The notes below the pieces were generated by a model. The model was not told where the DNA came from. It saw nothing but the letters and a program-made list of their open reading frames with translations, and did no database searches. Below are positions 25,330-38,650 of a DNA stretch of 64,000 nt, one piece after another. Origin of the DNA: Epiperipatus broadwayi (Eukaryota > Onychophora > Udeonychophora > Euonychophora > Peripatidae); contig JAQFVV010000002.1 of assembly GCA_028023455.1 (NCBI GenBank), positions 31,379,725 to 31,443,724 of the forward strand, written 5' to 3'. Position 1 is the first letter of the stretch. Each line of letters opens with the position of its first letter. Made by a program: the position numbers and the translations under genes.

Positions 25330-26230
25330 CACCTTAGATACATCAGAAACACTACTCTTTGTTAAACAGTATTATTTAGTAAGAGCTGAATCAAAATAAT
25401 CATAGTATGAATATTAAATATGTCAATTGTGATAACACTTAATTATCCTAATGTTGTTTTTGTCCAATTTACTCGATATTTCAATATTTAGATCTAGAAA
25501 TAACAGAATATCTAATGAGTCTCTGTTTATCTCGTAACTTTATTCTAATCTCAAAGTAATCTATCATTAACGTTTATAGTAGTACTATAAACTTGAGTTA
25601 CAAATAACATTAAACCAAAGTATACACTGTGGACAAATAAATTCTTCTCAATTATATATATATGTGAATGTGTATTTACGCACCAGCATGTATACATACA
25701 CATATATATTCATAAGTTCATAACATAACTTAAGAAACCGTTTAATTTCAAATTAAATGATTGAAATAAAAAAAACTACCGCTTTTTTATGTCTTTGCTT
25801 AAGGTAAACAACCATCAAATAGAATAAACAACTTTTTCACGAATTTTATTGCTTGGTTGTAGTATTCTAATGCCTAATTAAGTCAATCGGCCTTGCTTAA
25901 ATAACTTAACATATATATATATATATTATTAAATACCTATATTTCTGAGATATTTTATTAATTTTTTATAAATAATGTGTTTTTACAAATAAAATACCAA
26001 GGCTGAGTAATTTATTTTGAAAACATCAACAAAATTTTGATATAACCCTTATTCGTTCAGATATATTATTTTTCATTCTTATTAATTAAAGTAGAAGGAT
26101 TTTAAACTTTTTATTTTGGTGAAATCAATCTTATAAGTTTTTTAAAAAATAATTTTTATAATTATTTAATAAAATACTGAAATTATATATACATCCATAT
26201 ATACGACTTTTTTTTTTTCAATTATATTTA
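25330..26230. other. No gene seen
   Basis: AT-rich. (TA)n runs lie at about 25650 and 25910. No coding signal or repeat family is recognised. Confidence 0.5.
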
Positions 26231-26249
26231 ATTTTTGCAAACATAGAAC

Positions 26250-26620
26250 AACATTGGCATCAACAAGGGCTTTGGTCATTCCATCATTAGATTTTCAATG
26301 ATATGGATACTAAAGAGTTGGATAGTGGAGAGGGTTGAAGCCTGTCCATTAAAGTTTGTACATTTGCTATATTAATATAAACCAAGCACTAATTATATGT
26401 TTGTGTGGAAGATGATGATCTAGACCAACTGATGAGTGCTAGTACAGCATGAAATAAGAATATTGGAGAAAATTTATCTTTTTCACACATATAGGGTCAT
26501 GTGGGTCATTAATATGATGGAATGGATAACTGGAGGATATGTGAAAGTACGTGTTCAAAGTCCCTCTAATTGCATATAAAGTTCAAGTATATATGTTATA
26601 CTTGTATTTAAATATTATCA
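26250..26620 (+). repeat. Dispersed repeat, family D (copy 3)
   Basis: Same order of motifs as the other copies: CATTCCATCATTAGATTTTC, GTTGAAGCCTGTCCATTAAA, GATGATCTAGACCAACTGAT, then CGTGTTCAAAGTCCC near the 3' end. The copy ends near TTATACTTGTATTTAAATAT, matching 10890-10915. Confidence 0.7.
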
Positions 26621-27104
26621 TACACACAATTGCAAATAGAATTTGCAGTAATTGCTTTATTTCATTAATTTATTGTGTATGTATTTATTAACCAGTTTAA
26701 AATTATTTGCAATTAATAGTTAAGACAATTTATATTTTTGAGAAAGAAAACGGTTTTAACTATACACAGCTCAGTGTATGGCTGAGAGGTAAATATTGCT
26801 AGACTGTTGCTCAAACTATCATTTCTTGTGCATTCATAAACCTTATTGCATCCATTGATTACTAAGGCTTATATATTTATGTAAAATGATTTTTAAATAA
26901 CTGATATTAAGTTTATAGAAATATTTCACTGTTTTCTAATACTCTGTAATAAACAAGTTCATATACATATAATGATAAATAACATTTTAATATTGATAAA
27001 TATGGAAGCAATTTTAATAAATAGAACTAAAATGAGTATAATTAATGGAAAAGCTGCTAATGTTGAAATTTGGGATTCATGGGATTTGAGTTGATGACAT
27101 TTGC

Positions 27105-27230
27105 TTCCATTTTGTTTTTTAAATTTAACAGCAGTTGAGGATGGTTAAGAAATTAACCAAAAGTACTTTTGTCGATTGAAAGACTGTATATAATAGTCAA
27201 TTACCATTCTATGTATTAGTTTTATTGTTA
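27105..27230. repeat. Fold-back element, family B (copy 2)
   Basis: Shares AGCAGTTGAGGATGGTTAAG and ATTAACCAAAAGTACTTTT with the copy at 878-1042. The right arm (TCAATTACCATTCTATG) is diverged and the left arm is mostly lost. Confidence 0.6.
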
Positions 27231-27576
27231 TATATATTGTAACCTTCAGTTTTTACTGCAATACTGCAGGTTAAGTTTTATAGTAGTAGATGTTAAAAAT
27301 TTTTTACATAGTTTATTTTTCATACAATAAAAGTTATTGCAATAATGGTACTTATAGGACATATGTGATTTATTTAGCCATGTTATAGTTGCTACCATAA
27401 GAAGTTAATTTAAAACAATCTTATACAAGTGTATTTCAATAATTTTTAAACTTATTATTTATATAAAGTGTAACTTAGTTTTACACATGTCAAAGTAGTA
27501 AAATTAAAATCTTCTTAACTTAATTGTTCCATCATTTCATTAAATTAAAATATCATAAATGAACTTTAAAAAATTG

Positions 27577-27679
27577 TCAAGCATTGGTGGCTGAGTGGTC
27601 AGCACAGCTGCTTTACAAGTAGTTGTTCCAGGTTTGGGGGTTTGCTTCCTGGCTGATGCTTTGACACATGAAAAAAAAT
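27577..27679 (+). mobile_element. Short tRNA-Gly-like SINE, decayed copy
   Basis: TCAAGCATTGGTGGCTGAGT (A-box region), a B box with an inserted G-run (CAGGTTTGGGGGTTTGCTTCC), then GCTTTGACACATG and an A-run. The flanking direct repeat is only approximate. The B-box damage suggests an older, inactive copy. Confidence 0.75.
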
Positions 27680-28572
27680 ACATTTAAAATTGATAGGTTT
27701 TAAATACTTAAACTATTTTTAATAAAATATATTTATTTAAAAGTACAGTTATAAATGCTAATTTGGTAGTATTGTAATCTAGTTATTATTTTAGAAAATC
27801 TTAAGGTTTAGCTAAGTAAGAATCTTATCATCTTTTAAATCTAATAGTTAACTAATGTCTTTAAATTATTATTCCTAAATAAATATTTAAATATTAGTGT
27901 GTGTGGAGTATATGTATAAAATTCAGTAATTCTTTAAAAATACTTCCTGGTTATAAAGTTAATGTTCAAAGTTAATCTAAAAGAATGTTTGTTGGCCAGT
28001 ATTAACAAAATCAAAAGAAAGACAGAAGAAATATTATCCATTGAATCATTTAATTCAATTTTGTGGTCTGAGTAGTGCATGCCTGTCATAATTAGTGAAA
28101 ATAAGTAGTTTGTTAAAAATACTAAAATAAGCCCATATAAGCATGTTTACAAATTTTATAAAAAATATTTTGATATAATTTATCATAGCTGATGTATTTA
28201 ATATATTAAAATTATTAAATGTTTTAAAATTTAAATTACTTTTTAATATATACTGTTATAATTTTAAGATAAATTAAAAATGGTATTACCTTAAAATAAG
28301 CAATAGAAAAATCTATTCAATGATTTACTGAGGAACCAAAGAAAAACATCAAATCCTAAAATGTTAAAAGTAGACTTTGCAGTTTATGAAGCAACAAATA
28401 AAAAGAGAAGGAATTTAGACATACCGTAAAGCTTTAAAAATTATAAAGCCAGACCCAATAGCTAGTAAGCATATTTTTTCAATATCTGATAACTTAGTAA
28501 CTAAAACTAGAACAAGATTAAATCATCAATTTGTAAATGCATTATATCTTTTAAAGTCATATTTTCTTAAAA
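27680..28572. other. No gene seen
   Basis: AT-rich sequence. The fragment GAGTAGTGCATGCCTGT near 28068 resembles GTGTAGTGCATGCCTAA near 22337, which hints at an uncharacterised dispersed repeat. Confidence 0.4.
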
Positions 28573-28578
28573 AATCAA

Positions 28579-30149
28579 TGGTTGTTTTACAATAGCGTGT
28601 TGAAACTGCCGGAGGGCATTATTTCTATGCTAGCACACAGAAATATGCCGTTTAGGTGTCCGCCTCTGCCACTATCGAACGTTCTATTTCTAACATGTAA
28701 GCCTAGAAATAGTCCGTTGATACGGGGGAGGTACCAGCTGACTGTGTATTATTTCTATGCTAATGCAAAGAAACGTGAAACATTTAGCCAATCTTGCCGC
28801 AGAAGCTATCATGTCAGCTTACAGCTCAGATTCAGGCTAAGCATTTTGGACTAGCAATCATATTTCACTTTTGTTTACAGTAGTGTCTGAGGGTGGCTGG
28901 AATTATGATTGTCAAAACTATTTTAATATTCATTAAACACACCTCCCCCTCTATCTTGCATGTTTTAGGAAGGTCTACTAACAATTATCAGCAGAGTCTC
29001 ATGCTTCTCTAGCCCCTATTTCCTGCTGAAAAAATGGGCCAAGTGTAGTTAAAAGCGCACTTCCCATCAAATCACGCTCTAAGTCACGTTTCGTGCGACA
29101 ACAACTGCGAGCTGATTAATTGAATAGCTGAAAAAATAGGACACACACTTGTTGTGCCGAATGTCAAACAAAAAAAGATCAAGGATTCTTCTCTGACTGC
29201 TAGAACTGGCAGTGGTTTATCAAACAAAACACCTTGAAGCTGCATGCCTGCTGTGGTTTTTTTTTAATTTTTTTTTGCCTGAAGAGCCCAAAAAGTTGCT
29301 TTTAATTGCCGTATAGATTGATGTTTTTTGAGGGGGAATTACCGTCAAAACTTGGTCAATCTTCGAGTTGTTGGCGTTCCGTTCTGTTAGCAATTGCAAA
29401 CACCCTTCCCCTTTCCCCCCTCTCCCAAAGTTGGACTTTGGCTTGTAAATGTTACCGTTAAATGGACAATAGATTTATTTATCAAAATAAAAACAAAATA
29501 AACCGAATAAAAAATAAAAGAAGTAGTTGAAAAATCGGCTGATTTTTTTGTTTGTCATACAATACCAAACCGAAAATAGAAAAGGGTTTGTTTAATGAGA
29601 ATTAAATCAAAACAAACAAAAAATCGGTTAACTACTTTTTAAAAATCATTGGTTTTAATCGATCAGTTTTTTTTTGGTTTTGGTTTTTTTTTGTTGTTTG
29701 GGTAGCCAAAATAGATTTGATAGCTGCCGTATTTTTATTTTAAATGTGATAAACAACAACAACAACCAAAAAAAAAAAAAAAAACAACCAAAAAATACGT
29801 AGACGGTAAACAAAAAAAAAAACCCGTCCCCTTTGAAAATATAAATAATGAAAAAAGAATCAAAAGCCAAAAAAATGAAGTATTTTTTTGTTGTAAATTC
29901 ATTTATTTGTAATTTTTTGTTTATGCATTTGTTTATTTTTTTTGTTTGTTTTGGTCGTGTTTAAACAAAAAATTTGATTTGATATTACTTTTATAAATGT
30001 GATAAACAAAAAAAAAGTAAAAAACCAAAGCCAACAAAAAACAAAAAAAAGAAAAGAAAAGAAACCCGGCCCAGGCAACATTATATTTATCTTTGTTACA
30101 AACCGAGCCCGCCCTCCAGCAGTTTCAACACGCTATTGTAAAACAACCA
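28579..30149. mobile_element. 1.57-kb TIR DNA transposon, non-autonomous
   Basis: The ends 28579-28617 and 30111-30149 are 39-bp inverted repeats with one mismatch (TGGTTGTTTTACAATAGC at the tips, GGAGGGC at the inner edge). A candidate 6-bp target duplication AATCAA sits at 28573-28578 and 30150-30155. The left half (28583-29460) is clearly less AT-rich than its surroundings. The right half holds two diverged tandem units (about 29645-29835 and 29920-30075), each with T/G-rich and A/C-rich sides around AAATGTGATAAACAA. None of the frames inside (28582-28854; minus 29655-29870 and 29899-30081) looks like a transposase; the two minus ones are low-complexity. Superfamily unresolved: the tips do not fit the usual hAT, piggyBac (TTAA) or Tc1/mariner (TA) pattern. 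Confidence 0.88.
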
Positions 30150-30989
30150 AATCAACTAAAATCTAATTATTTATATAATTTCTTTTAGTTATTTATTTAA
30201 GATATATTTTTGGTTATTTTAATCCTTCTTTATTACTTTTATTTATTTCATTTATATTTTGTTATTTTAATATTTGAATTGTTAATTAAATGCTAGTTTT
30301 TAATTTATGTATAAAATATACTTTTTTTAAAATATTTGAATTAATTAATTTTTATACATTAATAATTATGTATATTTTGAAATAAAAAATAATAATTTTA
30401 TAAAATCTTAACTTAATTTTTTTACAAATATTTGAAAACTGGTTTTAACCAGTTTTTTTGGATAAATGAGAGAAAACCGTTTTTTTAAAAAGTCAGTTTT
30501 TGTATAAACCCTAAATTCTAAAATCAAATGTTGAATAATAACTTGAATTAGTGCTAAGAAAAAATAATGGAAATATCCACAAGTTGAAGGATTAAATTCT
30601 TTTATTATATTTTTTTTGTCTAAATAAAATTCTGTAATATTAAATTTGTGGATTGTACTTCACATTCAAAAAAACAAAATCATTATTTCCAATAACTTTT
30701 TGGGCCAAGTATGCTGTTTTCAATCAACACGTCTTAAATTATTCATCAAAAAGTGTTTGATATTTTAATAGCCTTGGTGCATGCTATTCAATAAGGATCA
30801 AATATCTTTCTTTCTCTGATAAAATGGGTATAAGTAATATTACGTTTATGCTAATACTATCTACAAATTCCAACAATAGATGGTACCAGAAAATCCAACA
30901 CCAAGAATTGTATGCACCATATTTCCTAAATAACTTACAATATTTACCATTTTTCTACAAAAGCAGTTTTATTAATAGAAGTTATTTTA

Positions 30990-31540
30990 ATCTCACATCT
31001 TGATAACTACTAGTTAAGAATGTTGTCTTTCATAATTCATATGTTTATATCCAGAAAGAAATTTTTTTTATATATTCTGCTTCCCATTCCTGTCATTACT
31101 AATATTACAGTTATTTCTCCCGTTTAAATCTATCATTTGTAACAACTTATCCAGATTTTATAAATTAGCTTGTTTTGAACCCAGCTATTCTAGATTCTGT
31201 GGAGGCAGGTTGAATTGTTTTCAAGCATATAGACAATTTCTGAGTGAACTTCTTAATCCAAATTTACTTTCAAAGTAAATTATAGAGCGATTTCTGTAAT
31301 ATCATCATAAAGACTTCTAAATCTTCTGAACCTATATTTATTTCTATTTACTCAACATCAAGGGATTTGGATAGTTTTATCATTTCTTAAGCCTTGCAAA
31401 CAGAAGTCGTGTATTCTTCAGCTTCTATAGAAATTAGATGACTTATCCTACCAAATACGAAATGCAGAGCACCTATGACCGATTTTCATAAAGTTTATTA
31501 ATTCAAAAAGCAAGAGACAGCATAATTCATAATGTGGTGT
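30990..31540 (-). pseudogene. Probable hAT transposase remnant (C-terminal dimerisation region)
   Basis: Read on the minus strand near 31222-31130, the frame gives TIQPASTES, then IAGFKTS, F-KS and TNDRF, with stops in between. In hAT transposases the C-terminal dimerisation domain runs PASTESERVFS.AG...K.R..L.D. Here the residues after ESR appear deleted. Upstream sequence (to about 31540) yields scattered coding-like stretches (GALHFVFGRISHLISIEAEEY) interrupted by stops. What I see is the motif; the family assignment is inference from remembered domain consensus. No TIRs were found. This is an old, dead copy. Confidence 0.45.
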
Positions 31541-32228
31541 AGCATTTTATTCTATTGTGCCATACTTGTGAGATGTCAATTACTTAATACCATTTTTAAA
31601 TATAAATATTGAAATAAATCGAAATACATGCAAATCTCTAGCGCTCGTTTCAATACATAACTGACAGCCAACTATGGGCGCTTTGCAAATTAAAATAATA
31701 TAAATATTTTAAAGCTTATAATTATTTAAAAAGTATGCTTTTTTAAAGATTTTATAATTAATCGTTTTGTAAAATGTTTAGATTCCATAATAGCTTACTA
31801 AAACTGTTGCCTATCATTCCTCTTTGAATAATGAAACAAATAAACTACTATAATATTTTTGTTTTAAACTATGAACATCTTTGAGTCGTTTTTATTACAT
31901 TAAAAAGAAAACATAAAATAAACATTTGTTGAATTAAGTCATTATTTTTAAAGGTTTTAAGTTAAATAAGAATTGCGATAATATTTAATATTGTATTACA
32001 TTTACAAGTGAATTTAATTGCTTAATGGAATTATTGTGGGTGGAAAAAATATGTCATGTTTAAAATGTAATTTTATTGATTTAGAATGTACTAATGATGT
32101 ATTCATAAACTCACTGGTTACTAGTAATGATTTTTTTGTTATTCTTTTTAAAAACTATGCTTTATTTTTTTTTTTAAAAAAACCGTCTCAATCGATTATA
32201 TTTTTAAAATAGTATATAATTATATGCT

Positions 32229-32229
<1 letters not shown>

Positions 32230-32268
<39 letters not shown>
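32230..32268. repeat. (TA)n microsatellite
   Basis: Uninterrupted TA dinucleotides of about 38 nt. Confidence 0.95.
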
Positions 32269-32270
<2 letters not shown>

Positions 32271-35200
32271 TTCAATCAATGCATAATGGTATCCTGGCAG
32301 GATCCTGAGGCAAATCTTATAAATTCTGTCTTTTAAAATTATTAGAATGTCCTAGTGGAGCAGAGGAGTGCATATCTATACAATACTCATGATATGAGAT
32401 TCAAATTCAGCTTGAATGATTTTTAACTGGTTTAAGAACTTTAGGTAACTGACCTAAACATTGTAGCAGTGATTCAGTAAATGAGCGTCTAGTTGTTATC
32501 AGCTAGAGGTTAAAACAAAGGTGGAACATAACAGAAACTTTCATTAATGGACAATACCCAAACTTAGTAAGTAAAACTTTCTCATTGACTGTTTCTTTGT
32601 GAGTAGCCACCAGAGGGCTCTAGGCCCTGCATTGGGATAATATTTCAAATATCTATATTATGTATCTATTTAATAACTAGTTAAAAGCAAAGAGTGTAAT
32701 AAGAAAACATATATATTAAATAAAAATTTAAGCATATTTATTTTAAAAACACAAATTTAAGTATTAAAAAATGTAATAAAAATTACAAAATAAAAACGCA
32801 CTAAGTTTAAATTCTTTTTGCTCCCATCCTAAGTCCATGACCAGTGGCTATCTAATTTTATTTTCAAGTTGTATTTTATAAAAAAAATTTCAAAGATAAT
32901 ATTAGGCATATGGTTTCCTTTATAAATTCATTTTTTTTATTTTTTAAAAAACATTATAAAACCAATTTTAAATCTATTCCTTGGCTATTTATTTAAATTC
33001 TTATATTGAGGATAATACCAAACTATATATATATTGTAATAGTTCATAACAGTCAATTACTAAAAAATTTTAAATTTAGAATATGTTCTTTTAATATGGT
33101 AATTGTATTAATTCAATTATATCTTTAAAGTACAATTTGAAGCTAAAGAGAATACGTAGTATATAAAATCATTTAAAAATAGTTATGTAAAGCTTTAAAT
33201 ATTGTTGCATATGGTTGTAAAAGCTGGCCATATTAAATAACACAGCTATAAATAATTAAAAGTATATTTAAAAATTCGATTTTAATAGTTTAAAACTTAT
33301 AGTTAATAAATGCTATGTTTAAATTTATAATCATATTTAATAGTCAAAATTAATATAGTATATTTTTAAAATAAACTTTGTGATGGTGAAAATTATATCT
33401 AATTCTATATTTTCTAAATTGTTCTTCCAAATTTTTTATAATTATTTTATATAATATAATAAGTGTATCAATTTTATTAATCTGGGCAGAGAAATAGATT
33501 AAAAATCGTCTGTCAAAGTTATTAATCATGTGACTTTTAATGTATACTTTCACACACACGCTTGTTAGAATTTAATAACAAAGTTTGTGTATTATAGAGT
33601 TGGATATAATGATTATTATCATAGAAGTGAATATTAAAATATTACGTAGTTATTTCTAAATGCTTAAATGATGTAATAAAGACGAATACATTCATAATAT
33701 AAAAATTAAATATTTTATTTAAATAAAAATAGATAAATTGAATATTAAGAAATGGAATAAGTTATTAAATGTTATTTTAAAAGTTATTTTAAAAGATTAA
33801 ATAATTTAAATAAAGTTATAATTGATTTAAAAGTAATATTTTAAATAATATTTTAAGTTCATTACGTCATAATTTCTAATTTTGAAATTCAATTCTGCTA
33901 TAAACTGAAAATATGTAAATTTGTTCTCAAGTTAAAGTAAGAATCAACCAATCAAATGAGGTATTCTTACAGACTATAAATATGAATTGCACAGGGGTAT
34001 AAGGGGAGATTAATAATGTATTGAAACCGGAGAAAGATAAATTATAACTATCAAAAAGATAGTATTTTTAAATTTTTATTTTAGTCAATTTTTTTTTTGG
34101 TACTTTCTTATCATTTATTTTGCAAAAACTAATTGTTAATTTTAAAAAAGTATTTTTTGCAAAAGAGAGTTTTAAAATATAATAATTTAGAAACGTCGTG
34201 GAAATGATTTTCTAATTTTTAAAGTACTTACTAGTCGTATTTTATCTAAAAGTTTAACCTAAACTTCGCAATAAAAATGGATATACTATGAAATAAAATG
34301 GATATAAGTTGTAATGCTGAAAAAATATTTGAAATATTTGTTGATATAGCTTTATTAATATTTCACCGAAGAACTGTTCTGGTACATAAAAAAAACACAG
34401 CTCGGACATTATACAGAATCTAAAAAAATGTATTGAAACGCATTATTATTTATAAGCCTATCCAAGATTTATTTTTTAAATAATAATAAGACAATTATAT
34501 TGCATGAATAATTTTATATAATATGATATTCAAAGGAGTAAAATGTTATATCCTTTCTGAAGGTAACATTTTTTTTTTATTTTAAAAGAGATTTATAAAA
34601 ATACCAAACGAAAGTTTAAATGTATTAAGAAGGAAACTTATATAAAAAAGTGAACATATAGTTGAATAAAAGATGGATCCATGGAAATACAAATAGTACT
34701 TAAAAGTTTATCAAATATTTTTAAAGTTAAATTAGATGGATTGATGCATCGGATACGCAGAGAATATTGGCAGAGAAAATACTTAAAAAAAAAACTTCAC
34801 GGGATTAATTAATATTATGATTCAATAATTATTGTCCTAAATACTAAAACCAAGGATTATTTTCTATAAATTTTACTAAATGGATTAATAATTATTTTTA
34901 TTTTAAACTTTAACATGCTTGGAGGAGAACATTTTTAAAAACTCTAGAGAAAATAATAAACATTTTGGACTTATCAGGAACTATCGTCAAGAAAATATGT
35001 AATTATAGTTTTGATTCCTTTTATTTTGTTAACCTAGTTTAAATCTAAATTTTTTATATAAGATTAGGAAAAACATAAAAACATTAATTTATTAATATTA
35101 AAATTTTATAATATAACAATCTAATAATTTAGCTAAAAATATTTTAATATAAAGTGTATGGGTGTGACTTTTTTTATATATCTGCAATGCTCAAGTGGAT

Positions 35201-37839
35201 AAAGGAAGCCTACTGAACACGATGACTAGATAAAGGTTATTGGTAATAATAATAACTATTGATAATTTATAATGTATATATTTTTTTGTTTTCTTTAGAT
35301 CATCCATAAATTGGAAGAATGAAGTGTAAAAGTTTTTTACTTCTATGTACCGCATTTCATACAACATTTTAAAAAACATTATGAGATAGGATTGATTTGA
35401 AAATATGCATACGACGATTTTTTTATTATTAGTGATATAATCCAACATAACAAATAATTATGTGATTCTTTTAAAATTTTCATGTTATTGGATATTCAAA
35501 TATTGTCTAAGTAGATTGTATATGATTAGACATATAGAATAATGAAGTAAGCAGATTTTTCTTATGGAATCGTAAGATTGTTTAACTATTAATGAATTTT
35601 ATTTATTGTTTTGTAAATGCAGATAGTTATTTATCGATGTAAGATGTGGAAAATCTTGAGAAATAATGTTGAGATAGTGGCTTGGAAGTACTTAGTGAAC
35701 AGGAAACCAAGATGATGTTTTTAAGAAATAGGATGTTATAAGGAATGGAAATAATATTTAGTCTTTATGTGAATATCAGCATAGTTAACAAAGCCCTATG
35801 ACTGATACACATTTTATTTGGACAGTGTTTATATTTCTTTAAATATTTGATGTTCTAATAAAGCTGAAGAAATAGCTTTAACATCGTCCCTGTACTAAAG
35901 GATATTAGGCAGGTAAATGTCATACCTCTTCGCACTGTGCCATGATTTTGAGATATGTTAAGAGTAATACTCTAGTTTTCTTCCTTAATCCTATGCATCT
36001 GTTTTCACTATCTTTATTTCATGTAACTGCATCGTTCAGTAAGATATGTTTAAGAGAAATGATAAATAATTTAGAACTTAGGTTATGCTATCGTTTTGTA
36101 TAAGATTGGTTTATTTGCTTAGAAGGAATAGGATGTTATAACTTAAAATTGAAGATCCAAAGTATCCTAAGGAAAGAATCATAGAATATATTTTGAATTT
36201 TATTTCGGAAATGAAATATAAACTTTTTAAAATAAAGTATCTAAACAAAGATATTTTCTTTAAAGTGATAATAATTTTAAATGCTTTAGTATTATTTTTT
36301 TAAGAGAAAAATAAGTATTGCATATTTTTAAAATACAATAGTACAAAGTAAATTATGTAAACAATATGCATAGTATATTTTTTGTTTATTGATTAACAGA
36401 AATATATTGATGATTACACTTATATCATACTAAAGTAAGGCTTAAAGAAGAATATATTATGATTAGTAAACATTGTGTGATAAATACTAAAATCTAGTAC
36501 TGAATTTTGGATAATATTTTGTATAACATCTTTGACTTTGCAAGATGACATTTTTTTAATATTTTGAGAAGTCCATACTCATTATAAAATTTTGTATTCT
36601 ATAGAATGTTTTCTAAGTATGAATTTTTTAAAATAAGATAGTTTAATAATATTAAGGATAAAATGCTGTTGCTAATAAAGTAGATAAATATATTTGTAAT
36701 AAGTTAACCATAATGAGAAACCAAATAGTAACATTTTTTTTAATTTTGTCCTAAATCTAAATAAAGATATAATTGAAATATAAATTATTTTTTTTATAAC
36801 CTGATAGATCAAACTGTAAAGTAAAAAAAGTTAAGGATATCAACTGTAAATAGTGTAAATAAATTGTTTATTTATTTGTTGTTAGTAATGAACTTTGTTA
36901 AATTTTGTTATTTTAAAAATTTTGTGTCCGAGTTATTTATTTCTCCACATTGCTGCATGAAATCATGATATATGCATAATAATCGAAACAAATATATAAT
37001 TTTGCACAAAAAGATAAATAGAGAATTATTTAAGAATTTAAATATTTTATTGGTATTTATTATAATTAAATAATCATAATCTTACATTATTTTATTGGTC
37101 ATAAATCAGTTATCACAATATTATATTAAATTATATGCTATCAGTTGCCACACATATTTTGTTTGTCAGATTATTAAAATGCTACCACGTATTTATTATA
37201 TCATTACATGAAGATATAAGATCATATTATATTATTTCATTATTTTATTATGGTAATAAAATTATAGTAAAAAGAAAAGATATACAGAATTAGTTAAACA
37301 ATGAAGAATATTATTACTGTTATTTATTATTATTAGTTTAAGTGTAGTAGATTATGACATAAAATCCCTTCTCATATTTTACTACCATATTTTTAAATTA
37401 ACTTAGAATAAACTTTATGAACCTGAGATTATTTTATTTGAGCTAGATTATTATTAAATAGAAGATTAAGATTTAATTATTAGTTTAATCTTAGTGAGTA
37501 GAAGTTATTAAAGTCGTAAGAATACTATGAGTTTGTTATTTGAAATAGTAATAAAGGGGGGATAGTGTTCTTATGCCATTGAGGTAGTATCCTGTGGGAT
37601 ATTGGCTCAATGTAATCTATCTTGTCACCTGTATTTTCACTTCAAGTCTCATGAAAATATTAAATATTTATTTAATTTATTTTTATAAACTCTACCTTAT
37701 TCGTATTTTAAATTTGAGCTAGTGAAATATTTTAATTTTAATGCTGAATATTTTATTTATTAATTATTAACTGAGCTAGAACCTGTTTTATTTTATATCA
37801 TATACTATTCTGAGGTGAGGATGCACGAGAGCAAGGTTA

Positions 37840-37873
<34 letters not shown>

Positions 37874-38397
37874 CATTTGATAAATAGACTGACTGCCAAT
37901 ATAAAAATTAATGAATTGTGGGAAAATTGATGTATGATGTATTACTTTTTGTTTACATTTATAACGGCGTTTTGTAATACAATTTGAATCTAGTTGACGA
38001 CTACATAGATAGTTGAAAGTACTTCTATTAAATTGTGGTATATATTTGTTTTTTAAAATATTTTTTACTGTATTAATGATTGTATTGTTTTAAATAATTA
38101 TATATATATACATATGAAAAACAAGTTTTAATCATGCTAAACTTGCTGTCACTTGTATTTATGATCAATAGATGGTGTTTTAACAAAAACACCGACCAAG
38201 CGTACGTTTGTTAACATAAACGACCAAAGAGTCAGAATTAACTATCTCTTTCATTTTGCTCACCATCAGATCAGCTGATTTTAAGATGATTTGCTATCAT
38301 CAGTGAAGGACAGAGCCAAGCAACTAGATCTAAACACTGGCTCCAAGTGTTTATGCACAAAGTTTCTATCAGTTTGCAAGCATTAATAAAGATCTAA

Positions 38398-38638
38398 ATT
38401 AATTAGTAAATGGTATCACCATTAAATATTTAAAGTTAAATCCACAGCCAATGGGGATTGATATGCAGAAACCAATCATAACCAGTTTTGTAAGCCTCAT
38501 TTTGATTAGTAGTAGCTTGGATAGGTTTGCTATTGATTTAATTTAGCCTGCAAAACCAATCTTATTGATTGCTGTGCATCAATACACCTTGACTGTGGTA
38601 TTAACTTCATATATATAATAGTGATCCCATTTACTAAT
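38398..38638. repeat. Fold-back element (family I)
   Basis: Outer arms pair AATTAGTAAATGG (about 38400) with CCATTTACTAATT (about 38627), and inner arms pair CCACAGCCAATGGGGATTGA with TCAATACACCTTGACTGTGG. The element sits directly against the (TA)n run into which solo-LTR copy 2 is inserted. Confidence 0.7.
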
Positions 38639-38650
38639 TTATATATATAT

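Larger units (their letters stand above)
30156..38390. other. Repeat-poor AT-rich block
   Basis: About 8 kb without the SINE, MITE-X or fold-back families that crowd the rest of the window. It holds one probable transposase remnant (30990-31540), (TA)n runs at 32230-32268 and 37840-37872, and a possible weak tRNA-like patch near 32345-32425. The open frames at 32018, 33350 (minus) and 35191 (minus) are short and low-complexity. No exon is supported. Confidence 0.5.

Noticed and set aside
29655-30081. Two phenylalanine-rich minus-strand frames
   Set aside because: They are low-complexity A/C-rich tandem sequence inside the TIR transposon, giving F/L/V-only stretches.
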